Shown: positions 23,872 through 37,159, counted from the stretch's first letter. The stretch is DNA of 64,000 bases from Mucor racemosus (GCA_027405735.1 JAPEHQ010000022.1:248001-312000), one strand, 5' to 3'. The notes: generated by a model from the letters alone, not told the origin. A program made the numbers and translations.

Positions 23872-24077
23872 TACGTTTAATACTACTGTAGATAGAACCA
23901 GTCAATCCAACCTAAGAAATTTGTTGAATGCAAATACCGAGGGACCATTGGTAAGTACCTAAGTTGGTTCTCGTAAAGCATTGTAAAAATTGGCTTGGGA
24001 CAAAGACGGTAAAAAAACGGCAATAGGTTACAGTGATGATGGCCATGTTTATGTTTATGGCTTATGGTATTGGAGAG
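23872..24077 (+). pseudogene. Dynein intermediate-chain-like WD40 fragment in R1 copy II
   Basis: Same exon fragment as at 3485-3675, with its own lesions: an extra codon in SDDGHVYVY, a repeated GGCTTATGGTAT insertion before the end, and stops. It reads NLLNANTEGPLVS, LAWDKDGKKTAIG and HVYVY. Confidence 0.6.
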
Positions 24078-26708
24078 GTAATACTAAAAATTAATGTAAA
24101 TTATCTCTAATGCAACAATTATATAGTAAGACTATATTATCATCAATTAAACTACCACACAATATTAACATGTATCAATATTTACAGTAATATGCTTGAA
24201 TCAAGTGGGTACAGTATCGTAAGTTCTTGAAAAAGTTCTCCAGTATTATAAAATCTCTTATTTTTAAAACTTACAAAGCTTATAAGCGGAATATTAATTT
24301 AGAAAATTATTTTTGTTCAGATCATCAATTTTGACATTTTTTATTTTTTTTTCTGGTTTTGCAAATCTGGAGTTAATTATGCTACCAATTATAAAAACAA
24401 AAAATATACAAATATAGAGAATTTAATTCTCTATTTGCTCAATAAAAAATAACAAACATTTTTATTGCAAAATATTACATGAAAATTCTTTAACCAAAAA
24501 ACCGTTTTTCGTGCAAAAGTGCAAAATTTCATTACTTAACATTTAATATTAAGCTTTTATAAAATGGGTATTAGCTATGGCTACAATTTTCTCTCACAAT
24601 ATAGTATATTTAAACGTTGATTTTGGTATCAAAAATTAATTTTTCTGTTTTTTAATGAAAATCATGAGTGTTGGTAAGGATAAAATGAGCCCCGAAAATG
24701 TCCGCTACAAAATCTGAATTTTCAGACCGTACATGGTTAAATATACAAATAGTTATAAAAAACGCCTTTTTATTTAAAACTTAGATATACCATAATAATA
24801 TAATAGACGACTTACCGTTCAATCTTGTTATGATCAATTACAGCATCGCTCTACGGGCTCTCTTTTTTAATTTTTTAACAAATGTATTATGATATGAAAG
24901 ACGATTTTTCTGGTAGAAAAATGTATGTTTCTATGATACCAGATATTGCCTATTTCATTTAGTTTACGGTTGATGCGCTATAATGCTGCTTTTACATTGG
25001 CTGAAATATGCAATTTAGCAGGGTTTTAAGTGCGCTAAATAATGTAAAGCCTTGAAAATCCTTTTCTATGTGTGTTGTTTCTCTCTTTTTGTTTTTATAT
25101 TATTCCAAGAGTATATTCACTGTTTGATAAAGCACATCAGACTATCAAGCTGATATTCATTTCTTTTATCTGAATACGCGTGCTAACATAAGGGACTAAT
25201 GCTTTTAATATAGGTAGCAGTCTATATTAGAGACTGATATTTTCATTCAACCGCATTCTACTAAGATCAAATATCATTATTTACTACTGTATTGGTGAAC
25301 GTATTTCTTGATTACCACATCAAATTGAAGGCAATAATAATATTTATATAAAACTTAATGAACAGCTAGAACTGGCTACAAACTCACGAAATGTTCCAGG
25401 AAAGTGATGAAATTTTAAATGCTATAGAATCACAAAAAAACAATGATCTAATGTCTTACCTAATAAGCATAGTCTTGATCATAGCTACACATGAAAACAA
25501 ATCTCGTTACAGCCGACAATCGTAAATTAAAATAGTAAGTTTAAAGATGTTTAAATTGTTTAAATTTTATGTGTGATAAAGTAACATCTATAATCTCAAT
25601 TTAGCTTTCATATAAATTTAAGCAGTCGACGTTATTTAAGTTTATGCTCGAGCAAAAACCATTGTTGCTGTAAACATTATAGCTATAAACATATTTACAA
25701 ATAATAATAATCATAAATACATTGGCTCTTGCATGTATTGCTCTACATCAGCAACGTATTTAATTGTATTATTGTCTATAATCTATATTAATAAAAACTG
25801 AGAAAAACTGAGAGAAAAGAAAACTGAGAGAAAAACTGAGAGAAAAGAGCAAATGTAATTTAAAACCCCATTATTCCAGTAAAAAATGCAATGGAATTTT
25901 GAAAGCGATACGATGCTAATGTATAGACCAATTCGTGCCCATCCAATCAGCGCATTATGCTCATGGTCAAATTTCATTATTATGCACAAATAAGAATAAT
26001 GATATGCTTATGGGCAACTCAACTATTATTATTATGCACACATGGAATTAATGTCATGCACACGGACAGAATCTATAATTCTGCACATACAGGCTTAGCG
26101 TTGTGCTTGTGCGCAGCGCCTTTTGTTGTGCCCATGTGCATTGTTATCTTTTTAACCATATTCAATGGATACAATATCTCAGGCTATAGCGTGCAGCCCA
26201 CCTGGGAGCAACGAATATCATTTTGTGCTGCACAGGTTGGCCGTAGTGCATAATAATTACTTGTGAATTGATTTTACTAATAAAGCAATTTTTATAGGTC
26301 AAAAGTAACGGCGTATTCAGTTCAAAACGCTTGAAACAATTCAATTATGCTAATTTACATGGTTTATTATCTCTTGCTTATTCAATTGCTATGTTTAATT
26401 TTAATACTATTTCGTTTATACTGCTAATCGACTTGTTTATCCATTAGAGTTAACTCAGCATCTTTGTTTAGCAGCGTATCTATAATAACGGTCTATTATT
26501 AGCTCATGATGGTATGCAAATCTATTAAAAGGGGTCGTCTAATCTCAAATTTATCTGATTCAACTGCTGATGCTAAACTAGCATCAAATTAGCTGTGTTG
26601 ACTCGCAATAAAGTAAGGCGTTCTATCAAATACGATGTTGGTGTTCAATGAATTTCAGTTAAATTGAACAGATAGAGATATGGTTCATGCAGAGATTTAA
26701 GAATATGT

Positions 26709-26857
26709 CACTATGAAGAAAAAATCCCTTAATTCTCTTAATTGTGCCACATTAAGGAAAATAAGATAATTTTCACTGCTTATTTTTGTTAAATTTTGTT
26801 TTATTTTTCTTAATGTGGCATTAATTAAGAGAATTAAGGGATTTTTTCTTCATAGTG
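26709..26857. mobile_element. CACTA-type miniature element, 149 bp
   Basis: Starts CACTATGAAGAAAAAATCC and ends with its inverted complement, ...TTCTTCATAGTG. The terminal inverted repeats run about 45 bp with few mismatches. It is flanked by the 3-bp duplication TGT (26706-26708 and 26858-26860), as expected for CACTA/CMC elements. No coding sequence. R1 copy II lacks it at the matching place. Confidence 0.85.
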
Positions 26858-27610
26858 TGTGAGAGAGCTCAGATCTATGAATACAAAAAAAATAATCCAA
26901 ATTGTGGTGTTTCGTCGACCCCTACGAGATTTTTTTGTGGAGATACCTGTTGGCTCAAGTGTAATTTAGGCATTTAATTATCAAATGTATCGAATCAAGA
27001 TGAAGTTGGTTGATTGCTATAACAAACAATAAATTTAATGCCATTTATTAAATGGGCAAATGTAAATGTTGTATAAAGCAAAGTTTACTTTTGAATCAAA
27101 GTAATAATTATTCTGATTAACATCAATAGGCTCAAAAATCATAGTTAAATGCAACCATTGCTATTAAATTGTATAATTTGATATGCAGAAAACTCTTGAA
27201 GCATCTATTCTTTTTTTTTTTTTTAGCAATAACGCTACAAATCATCGTTCAATATGACCGAATACAATTGAATCAGAGAAAATACAACTGGTAAAAAACT
27301 GATACCCAATGTACATCGAGGTCAAGATTGATAAAAAGTGGTGCATTCATTGTGTAGTAGAAATCGCAACATTTTGATGGATAGAAATTACAGGACCAAG
27401 ATATTGTGTGTGCCTTTGGACTTTTAAAAGGATTTAAAGGCATACTTTATCAAACTTACTTAGATGTTAAATACTCGCCATATGCTATTACTATCATCTT
27501 TTTTTTTATTTAATAGCTGTATTATTAAAAATCAAGTTTTTCATAGCTTTTAACACTGACAATGGGATGTTTCTGATTTTAGATTAACATTTATCATAAG
27601 GCGGGATGAT

Positions 27611-27811
27611 GATACGTTTGATACTACTACTGCAGATGAAACCAGCCAATTTAATTTATGGAATTAGAATGCAAATACCGAGGAACCATTTGTAAGTGCT
27701 TAAGTTGGTTCTAGTAAAGCATTGAATAGATTGGCTTGGGACAAAGAGGAGGTGAAAAAAATGGCAATAGATTCCAGTGATGGCCATGTTTATATTTATG
27801 ATGTTGGAGGT
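27611..27811 (+). pseudogene. Dynein intermediate-chain-like WD40 fragment in R1 copy III
   Basis: Best preserved at the start: TTTADETSQFNLWN, then a stop, NANTEEPFVS, a stop, VGSSKALNRLAWDKE, an inserted codon, and SSDGHVYIYDVGG. The presence of FNLWN here, where copy I has FNLRN, strengthens the WD40 reading. Confidence 0.62.
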
Positions 27812-28861
27812 GTGAGACTAAAACTTAATGTAAATTACTTCTAGGGCATTAATTATCAAGTATGTCTATATTATTATCAAATAAACTACCACACAATATT
27901 TACATGTATAAAGGTTTACAGTAATAAGAAGCTTGAATCAGGTGGGTACAGCATCGTAAATTCTTGAAAAAGTTCTCAAGTATTATAAAATCTCTTATTT
28001 TTAAGACTTACAAGGCTTATAAGCGGAATATTAATTTAGAAAATTATTCTTGTCCAGATCATCAATTTTGACATTTTTTAATTTTTTCTTTCTGATTTTG
28101 CAAATTTAAAGTTAATTATACTGCCAATTATAAAAACAAAAAATATACACATGTACTAAATTTAGCGCTCTATTTGCTCAATAAAAAATAACAAACATTT
28201 TTATTGCAAAATATTACATGAAAATCCTTTAACCAAAAAACCGTTTTTCGTGCAAAAGTGCAAATTTTCATTACTTAATATTTAATATTAAGCTTTTATA
28301 AAATGTGTATTAGCTATGGCTACAATTTTCTCTCACAATGTAGTAAGTTTAAACGTTGATTTTGGTATCGAAATTTGATTTTTCTATTTTTTGATCAAAA
28401 TCATGAGTGTTGGTAAGCATAAAATGAGCCCCGAAAATGTCCGCTCAAAAATCTGAATTTTCAGACCGTCCATGGTTAAATATAAGGAAAGTTAAAAAAA
28501 GTACCTTTTTATTTAAAATTTGGATATACTGTACCATAGTATAAAAGACTTAGCCATTCAATCTTGCTATGCTCAATTATGGCGTTGCTCTACGGGCTAG
28601 CTTTTGCAATTTTTAACGAATCTATGATATAACAGACGGTTTTTCTAAAAGAAAAATGTATGTTTCTATAATAACAGATATTGCCTATTTATTTAGTTTA
28701 TGGTTGATGTGCTGTAATACTGCTTTTACATTGGCTGAAATGAGCAACTTAGCAGGGTTTTAATTGCGCTAAATAATGTAAAGCCTTGAAAATGCTTTTC
28801 TACGTGTGTTGTTTCTCTCTTTTTGTTTTCATATTCTTCTAAGAATATATTCACTGTTTGA

Positions 28862-28899
28862 CACTATGAAGAAAAAATCCCTTAATTTTCTTCATAGTG
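28862..28899. mobile_element. 38-bp CACTA micro-element
   Basis: Consists only of the left terminus of the 149-bp element (CACTATGAAGAAAAAATCCC, then TTAATTTTC) joined to the last bases of the right terminus (TTCATAGTG). Flanked by a perfect 3-bp duplication TGA (28859-28861 and 28900-28902). It lies exactly between R1 block A and D block. Confidence 0.75.
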
Positions 28900-29809
28900 T
28901 GATAATGTACTGTGTCGTATATTTTCAGGATTGATAAATAGTACTTAAAAAAGAATACAATTATAAAAGAATGAGTAATTAATCAGTTCTTCAACTGTAT
29001 AATAAAAACAAGATATCGTTTATTTAGATGTAAAAGTATGGCCTTTTATATTGATTTGACATTGAGATCCTGAGATGTAATTTAAGGCACTATTGAACCA
29101 TTAGATCTGTTTGATAGTAATCTATGGATTGAAATAGATCAATCATAATTTAACTGTTCTTGCAGAGCTTGTGAGTTGTCCTGTTTCAATGTTGCGCTAA
29201 ATGTACTACTTGGATGTTGATTTGATAGCTACTTGATTGATTAACCGCTGGTATGACATAGTATGGTGTCATAATTGAGGTCCAAGCGTTTTTGGTAATT
29301 GATGATGGATAAACTTAGTACGCTAGGAGTTTCTTATATCCGATATCAGGACTTGCACTTCAATAGATGTCATAGTCAATATATTGTAAGATGTTGTATT
29401 GATACTGTAGAAGGTGATAATGTATGATACTAGTAGGTGGAATACAACAAGTTTGCTTTACGTTAGATATTTGTCACTTGAAAGGTAAAATAAAGCTCGC
29501 ATTGAGATGATGAGTTTTAGTCGCTGGTCTACATCAACAACATATTGAATTGTATTATCTATAATCTCTATTAATAAAAGCAAATGTAATTTAAAAACCC
29601 ATTCAAGTAAAAAAAAATGCAATGGAATTTTGAGAACGGCACGATGCTCATGTACAAACCAATTTGGGCCCATACGATCAGCTCATTATGCTCATGGTCA
29701 GATTTTGTTATTATGCACAAATAGAAATAATGATATGCTCATGGGCAATTATACTATTATGTACACATGGGATTAATGTCCTACACACGGACAGAATCTA
29801 TAATCCTGC

Positions 29810-29879
29810 TAGCATTGGTGTCGAGCCGGGTTTTACCAACAAAATTTACCAGTATAAGCTGGGCTCGACAGCATCCCTA
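29810..29879. mobile_element. 70-bp hAT-like miniature element, copy 1
   Basis: Inserted in R1 block C, which is uninterrupted in copies II and IV. An 8-bp duplication AATCCTGC flanks it (29802-29809 and 29880-29887). It begins TAGCATTGGTGTCGAGCC and ends GGCTCGACAGCATCCCTA, imperfect inverted ends sharing TGTCGAGCC. Confidence 0.8.
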
Positions 29880-30174
29880 AATCCTGCACATACAGGCTTT
29901 CCGTTATGCTTGCGTGGAGTTTCTTTTATTGTGCCCATGTGCATCTTGTCATCTTTTTAGCCATTATTCAGTGGGCACAACAGCTCCTCAGGCTATAGTG
30001 TGCAGCCCACCTGGACACAACAAAATCATCTTGTGCAGCACAGGTTGGCCGTAGTGCTTTTATATATAAATCCTTTAAATTTGTGATTTTATGACTTTTT
30101 TCGAATCCGTTTGTATTATCTTATACTTTTCAAGTTAAATCCGTTATTAGGCTAATAATGTTGTAGGATGTATT

Positions 30175-30537
30175 TAGGATTTCACAAACAACGCATCGTA
30201 TTACGGTTAACCGAGTTTGACTGCTTTAACGGGCCGTTTTTTATGCAAACTCGAATGAGGGTATTCGAGTTTCTTCTTTTCTTTTTTTGTTAGCTAAGCT
30301 CGAAAACAGGATTGAAAAAATACTTCAAGTTGTGAAACTGTCAAATATGCTATTATCGATTCATAATCCCATATTAACTTGACAAGGTTGCTATTAACAG
30401 CCTCCTTAAGGCAAACCAATACTTGCTCCCACCCCGTTTTTTATCTGGGTTACAAAAGAACGGGCCGTTTTCCAACTCGAATCGAATGGCCGTTTCCGTT
30501 AAAACTCGATTCAAACTCGAATCGAAGCCCATTCCTA
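30175..30537. mobile_element. hAT-like non-autonomous element, 363 bp
   Basis: Perfect 8-bp duplication GATGTATT at 30167-30174 and 30538-30545. The ends are TAGGATTTC and CCCATTCCTA (inverted TAGGA). Subterminal AACTCGAAT and GGGCCGTTTT motifs are repeated near both ends in both orientations. No gene. Confidence 0.75.
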
Positions 30538-30831
30538 GATGTATTTATGCTTTACTTAAAATAAGCCTTTGAATAATTAATAGTAATACAGTCGAACCTT
30601 AATTTTTGTATGAAATTTCGATACCTGCATCTTATAACTCCTTGGAAGGTTTAAACAACCGCGTCCGGACTGTCCGGTGGTTTTTTCTCGAGATTTAAAG
30701 CTTGGAAATTTTATTAGATGGCCGCTTCCGGAGAATGCTCGGCTTTTTTTTTGGAAGAGTGACCATTGGTAAAAATATGAATCATATACTACGTTTAATT
30801 TAATATCATCAATTAAATAACTCAATAGATT

Positions 30832-31230
30832 TTTCATAAACCTGTCAAGCTTAATATATTATTATACTACTATCCTAATCAAATCACACATTATTACGTT
30901 ATTCGAATTGCATATCAATCTCCAGCTTATGCAAGAGATTCTATAATTATACGCACTGCGACACAACCAATGACCACGTTACAATATCAACTTACTCGCA
31001 TTCAAGTTATAGAGTAATTCAGTAGCACTATGTCCCTAAAGTCTATTTCATGATGGGAACTAGACTCTTGAATAGTTTAGTATAAATAATCATCTTACTT
31101 TCATAATTCCTTTTATTTCTTTGTCGGTTCTCTTCATCATTTTCCTTATTATATATTTTGAAGTAATCCTAAATATAACAAATAAGTCTTTGTCTGTGTC
31201 TCTTGCCCCTTATATAATATAATCCTGATA
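30832..31230 (+). repeat. Solo LTR of the gypsy element (family L1)
   Basis: About 399 bp, nearly identical in length and sequence to the LTR at 48732-49130. Shared landmarks are GTCAAGCTTAAT, CTCCAGCTTATGCAAGA, a TAGTATAAATAA promoter-like box and TCTCTTGCCCCTTATATAAT. No gag or pol follows, so it is a recombined solo LTR. I could not identify a clean 5-bp duplication. Confidence 0.75.
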
Positions 31231-31398
31231 ATTATTATTTGCAAATTGCAAGCCTAAAAATATACGACGGTAGCTATTATTTTCGTCTTGTTTTAACTAG
31301 CAGTTTATACTCTATTGGGTTCCATCGTACAAGTGTGGTGGCAAGCATAATTTTGTCATTCTGTGTTGTTTGATTTGTGATGAAACTATTATTGCTGA

Positions 31399-31468
31399 TA
31401 GTATTGGTGTCGAGCCGGGCTTTGCCAGCCAAAGTTACTAGTATAAGCTGTGCTCGACAACACCCCTA
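31399..31468. mobile_element. 70-bp hAT-like miniature element, copy 2
   Basis: Same length and ends as the element at 29810-29879 (TAGTATTGGTGTCGAGCC ... GTGCTCGACAACACCCCTA). Flanked by an 8-bp duplication with one mismatch, ATTGCTGA / ATTGCTGG (31391-31398 and 31469-31476). Confidence 0.8.
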
Positions 31469-31476
31469 ATTGCTGG

Positions 31477-33211
31477 AGGCTAGGGATGTTTGAAAGTATA
31501 TGTGATAAACGGGCACCCCAGCTTTCATATCAGTGCTGGATGTTAATGATGGTATATAACTATAGTTTTTGTCAGCCTTAGTTGTATATCTGTTTTGCGA
31601 AAAAACCATCAATAGAAATCACGTTGTTATTGCATTTTAACATTTTAACAGTTTTCATTTTTTGTGTACTACTTAAATGCAACAACATGCAACCCACAGT
31701 TCTTTGGAGAGATTGGAAAATGAGCGAGTCGTTCTAATGCTTTTGTCGCAAATATCATTATTAGTGCTTCCTGAGAGATTTTTTGTCTGATATAATCCGA
31801 AAAAAGATGGTTATTCGAATCAAAAATGCCCAATTTATTGCCATCGCAGTTAATGGAAACTAAACTTTAGATTATTGGCGTAGCTCATCAAAAGCTATCA
31901 TTATGTGTAATTGGAGCTCATTTAATCGCTATTTTTTTTTGAGAGATTAATTTTGTTCTGTCTTTCACACAGTTACATGAAATGCACCACATAATTTTGT
32001 AAAACTACTCACTGAAAGGCAACTTTTTGTTGTTGAAATTATAATAGCAGGTATCCTTATTTAATAGCTATCGAAATTTGCTTTGAATTCAATTTTAATC
32101 AATATAACAAATGACCTCACTTAAAGATTTGTCATTATATCATTAGTTAAAATCAATCACTTTATTATAAGCACAGGGCCCTCATATCACATATATGTAT
32201 TTGAGTGTCTCAATTAATCAAGTGAATTTATTTGGACACTTGAGTTAAAGTCCAAGTATATGAGCTTATACTTAGAATAGAACAATAATCGCCTTGAACA
32301 TTACTTTCTTCATGAAAACATCTTAAAGCTATGGAGATTTACCCCAATAGGGGTTTTGTTTGTTTTTGTCGACAGCAAGCGAAGTTCTTTAAACTTGTAG
32401 ATATCTCAGGACAACCTAGTAATAGGCTTGAACTGACAGTTTTCTAATATGCATCTAGTTAATTAGATATCAAGGAATCCAAAAATAGCAATAATACATA
32501 GAGATGGAAGACATCCTCTGAATTGTCTCAAAAAATGTTGAAAAATATTAAACTTGTCTCAGGGCAAGTAACCTAAAGAAATATTCTCGGTTGTTTTTCA
32601 TGTTTTTTCCATGGATTCGATATGGAGCATTTCGAGAAGTCTATTTATAAAAGATGCCTGAGCAGAATTTCATAATATAATACTGAAATGATGAACTTTT
32701 TGTTAATTTTGCCATTTAAACAAAAGATTTTGTTTTTGCTATATCATTTCAAGTGTGCTGCTTAATAAATCACAAACTTCATGCAATATTGTGATTATAG
32801 ATCAAATCATGAAAAGCAGAATATGCGCTCTAATAATGATCCAAATTGTTAGTATCCACCCATTCAAAAAGTGTGTATCAGACACTAGTTTGTCGGTCAG
32901 TCGCTAAAAAGTATGTTGACTAGTATTTCTGTAGTTTATCAACCTCTGGTTTCAATGAAAATCAAAATCTTCTTTTCTATCTTCCTATTTTTTTTTCCAA
33001 AAGCTTAAACCAATATCAAATGCTTTTTTTTTTTTTCGCACTAACCACTGGGAACATTACACATGCTATCTACACTTTTATGTAAGAAATAGTACACATT
33101 ATGGCGACCACAATCGTTTCCCCTAGCGCAGATATCTCCAATTGAATAATATTTCTACAGTCCTCGAATTTTTTTGCTATTTCACTTTTCTTTTTTTTTT
33201 CTTCTATCACT
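31477..33211. other. Intergenic, no gene seen
   Basis: About 1.7 kb of AT-rich sequence upstream of the Sos7-like gene. No protein-like frame, RNA gene or repeat copy recognised. The last 250 bases are pyrimidine-rich (T-runs at 33024 and 33190) and may be its promoter. Confidence 0.4.
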
Positions 33212-34452
33212 ATGCAAGTACCAACAAGACCTTTAAGTTTGAAAGATATCCCATTGTAAGCTATTTTATACACTATTTGATAAATTTAATTTTCTAATGA
33301 GTAACTAGGGAGATTGACCGTTTCAACAAAGCCCAACTCAACCTATATCAATGTCAAGAAGAATATAAAAAAAAAGTTGGATTATCAGACTATACACGAA
33401 ATAATTTACCCTTTCATCCCAAAGCATTAGAAACAGAATTAAATGACATTAAAGTAAGTTTCATCATATAAATCAAATTTTTATTTATTAACTTGACGCA
33501 GGACCACTTTCATCTTCTCTCAAAAAACTATGTGGAATTTCTTGCAAAAGAAAAGTTTTTACAATGTATTTTGCAAGAGCCACCATTAGAAATTACCGAA
33601 TTAGATAAAACGATAGAAAAAGAAGAAACTGCTTTCAAAAAAGAGTTGGATTATTATATGCAACAAGTTGATGAATTAGGCCAACAAATCATCATGTTGG
33701 CACGGTCAATTGAACAAAGTAAAGCTGCATTTATATATTTGAGATTTGACCACAATTGACAAATCACTTTAGCTAGATCAAAATTACTAAACCATGCAGA
33801 AGAAGCATCCAGTATCTTGGATCAAATCACACAAGTAGAAGAAGAAATAATGCGCATCGATAGCATTGTGTCAAAGCAAAGTAAACTCACAATCGAAGAA
33901 GCTAAATCGATATTGAGAAGACAAACTGCAGACATGTCAAAAATACAAAAAGCCATTACAGAGAAAAAGGATAGTATCGAAGAGCACAAATGGCATGTAG
34001 AAGATTTAGAGCAAGAAGTGAGGCAATTACAAGCAACAGCGGATAAAATCAAGGCAAAAGCAGATAATGCTGTATATCGAAATCATCGAAGAGATGAAAA
34101 AGTGGAAAAGAGTTATTATCAATACCTTGAAATGTCAGATTTGTGTAATCAATTGTTTGGTGTTGAAAAGATAGAATTTGAATCAAATTCATTGATTAAT
34201 ATATATTTTAAAAAACCAAAAAATACCATTTTACATTTTGAAATAGACATTATAAATAATCAAATACAAGATGCAAAGGTAAAAAATTTAAAAGCGTAAA
34301 TGAGGTTTATATTAATTACCATTAAAATTATTTGTATAGATCACAGGAACTATAGTTCCAATTCAAGATTTTATAAAGGCAGCAAAGCAAAAACCTGCAT
34401 ATGACGGTATAAGAATAATCACGTTGGAGACTTTGGCAAGATTAAGAAGACT

Positions 34453-34456
<4 letters not shown>
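33212..34456 (+). CDS. Sos7-like kinetochore coiled-coil protein
   Basis: Five exons give 342 residues: 33212-33255, 33309-33453, 33502-33718, 33773-34278 and 34340-34456, with introns of 48-61 nt. After an N-terminal region the protein has the block KDHFHLLSKNYVEFLAKEKF followed by ILQEPPLEI, which resembles the conserved domain of fungal kinetochore protein Sos7. A long coiled coil then runs from about residue 90 to 240, and a small globular C-terminus follows. In fission yeast, Sos7 partners Spc7 (KNL1) at the outer kinetochore. That role is inferred here. Other coiled-coil kinetochore or spindle proteins remain possible. The stop codon overlaps the stop of the convergent Rab2-like gene within the tetranucleotide TTAA. 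Confidence 0.68.
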
Positions 34457-35512
<1,056 letters not shown>

Positions 35513-37150
35513 TTAGATAATTTAAAAAGGGGGGAAATATATAAAAAAAATAGATAAAGAAAAAAGAAAAGAAAAAAAAAATCGAAAAGCACAAACCCAT
35601 ATTTCCTCTCACGTGGATAGTTGGTTTGGTCTGCCTGCATGGTCAGTTATAAAGATCAAAAAAGTGCGTCATATCCCTATTATGGGGCAATAAAGTGAAG
35701 ATGTAATATTGTTAAATCGGCATTCCAATGGCCAAATTTGGTGTTGCTGGGTAGGAAAGCTTTTTCGAAATTGAGAGATTGAATCAGTATTTTATTGCCT
35801 ATAATTATAATCGAAGCACTAGCGAATATTAAGCTTTTATAGCGTTTAGATCAACATTTTAGAGCATGAAAGACCATATACGAAAAATGATCGGCGGTGA
35901 TTGAATATTCATCTCGTCGTCGTCGCCGATCTCGATTCGAAAAATCAAATTGGCCATTTTCGAAATTTTTTTTACACATTTTGGCACATATCTCTGGAAT
36001 TTTACAAGTAAAGACGAATAGTAAAATAATTTACAGCAGTAATATTTGAGGCGGCGGATCTATTGAAACAGTTAACTGATGTCTATTCAACCAAAACTTT
36101 TGAGAAAAATGCAAAAATTCGAATTTCATATTTTTGGCAAAAAGTCAAAATAATTAATAGTAAACTTTAAAATAAACAATTGAAAATAATAGAAAGATAT
36201 TTGGTGGTTATTTTATACCGATATATGTTATAGTAAAAAATCTCATTTTTGCTGTGAAAAATGTAATTTCCTGAAAAATGATCAAAATCCTTTACTACCA
36301 TAAGGCTGAAATGAGATGGAAATTATCAGCAAAAAAAAAATAGGAAAGTGCATCAAAATATATCTATTCATCAATAGCAATTGTTTAGTATACTTTAGAT
36401 ATTGTGGATATCTGGGATCGGTCAAATTGCGCTGTTTTAAGTGTAGATTTATGCTGTTTTTGGTGAAACCACATCTATTTCGTTGTATCTTTCTAGTATA
36501 AAAGAAGATCAGCGATGATTTTCTGGTCGTTAGCAATCAGACTTTTCTCTTCCAACTATGAAACGAGTAATAAACTCATTTTTGAATAGCACATCAATGA
36601 AATACAAGATAAAAAAAAAGCTTGATTTTCAGAAATTTCACCGCTTTGCCACCTTTAAAGGATTGTTTCTCTCGGCTTGCATATGACTATAGTGGGATGC
36701 TAACTTTTAACGGCTTTTTTGATACTTTTTTTACATAATCATATTTTTAGTTTGGAATATTTCATAAAATCCAACTTTTGTTCATATAACGAGCTGGTCA
36801 ACACCTCTAAGGGTGTACAGCTCGTGCTGTCACAAGCTTTTTTTACTTAATTACAAGAAGCTTTTCATCGCAATGCAACAATAGTTAAAGTAATATTTAA
36901 TGACAACGCAAAGATAAGTTACTAAATAATTGCATCGTTTTTTTTTTGTGTATCCTTGTTCTTTTCTTCTTTCATTCTCCTCCCCTCTTCTTCTCTTTAG
37001 TCGTTCTTCTTCATCCCCTTTGTTTAGGTGTGCGTTATCGTTGTATGATTCCTTTTTTTATTTAAATTATTGCATTTATTTAATTTTGGTTGTGAAATAC
37101 GACCATATGATTTTAAAAATAAAGTGATAGTAAATTGATCATGTTATGCT
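35513..37150. other. Intergenic, no gene seen
   Basis: Begins with the A-rich leader of the Rab2 gene. A 35-bp hairpin-capable stretch lies at 36790-36824 (CGAGCTG ... CAGCTCG with an ACACC/GGTGT inner arm). No coding sequence supported. Confidence 0.4.
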
Positions 37151-37159
37151 GATTTAGTA

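Larger units (their letters stand above)
21479..26256 (+). repeat. Dispersed repeat R1, copy II (longest)
   Basis: Block order is E (21479-22190, repeated at 43440-44215), B (22197-23600, repeated at 26275-27340), A (about 23620-25200) and C (25200-26250, repeated at 45460-46320 and in part at 29580-30057). The end GGTTGGCCGTAGTGC at 26235-26249 also ends copy III. A hAT-like element (22342-22828) interrupts block B, and a WD40 gene fragment lies in block A. No long open frame spans any block. Confidence 0.7.
26257..30060 (+). repeat. Dispersed repeat R1, copy III
   Basis: Follows copy II directly. It contains block B (26275-27340), block A (27370-28860), then D block (28903-29455) in place of the first part of C, then the rest of block C (29580-30057), ending again in GGTTGGCCGTAGTGC. 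It has been hit by two CACTA-like elements and a 70-bp hAT-like element (separate entries). The junction with copy II contains the palindrome-like AATTGATTTT..AAAGCAATT. Confidence 0.7.

Noticed and set aside
30589..30740. Possible pogo/Tc1 terminus (CAGTCGAACCTTAAT with TCCGGACTGTCCGG), similar in part to 15045-15190
   Set aside because: No matching second terminus or target duplication could be found for either copy.
33070..33273. 67-codon minus-strand frame across the Sos7-like start
   Set aside because: Antisense to the 5' leader and first exon of a well-supported gene, with poly-lysine from a T-run.
36790..36824. Perfect-looking hairpin CGAGCTG...CAGCTCG
   Set aside because: Only 35 bp, a single copy, no duplication and no nearby gene end to suggest a regulator.
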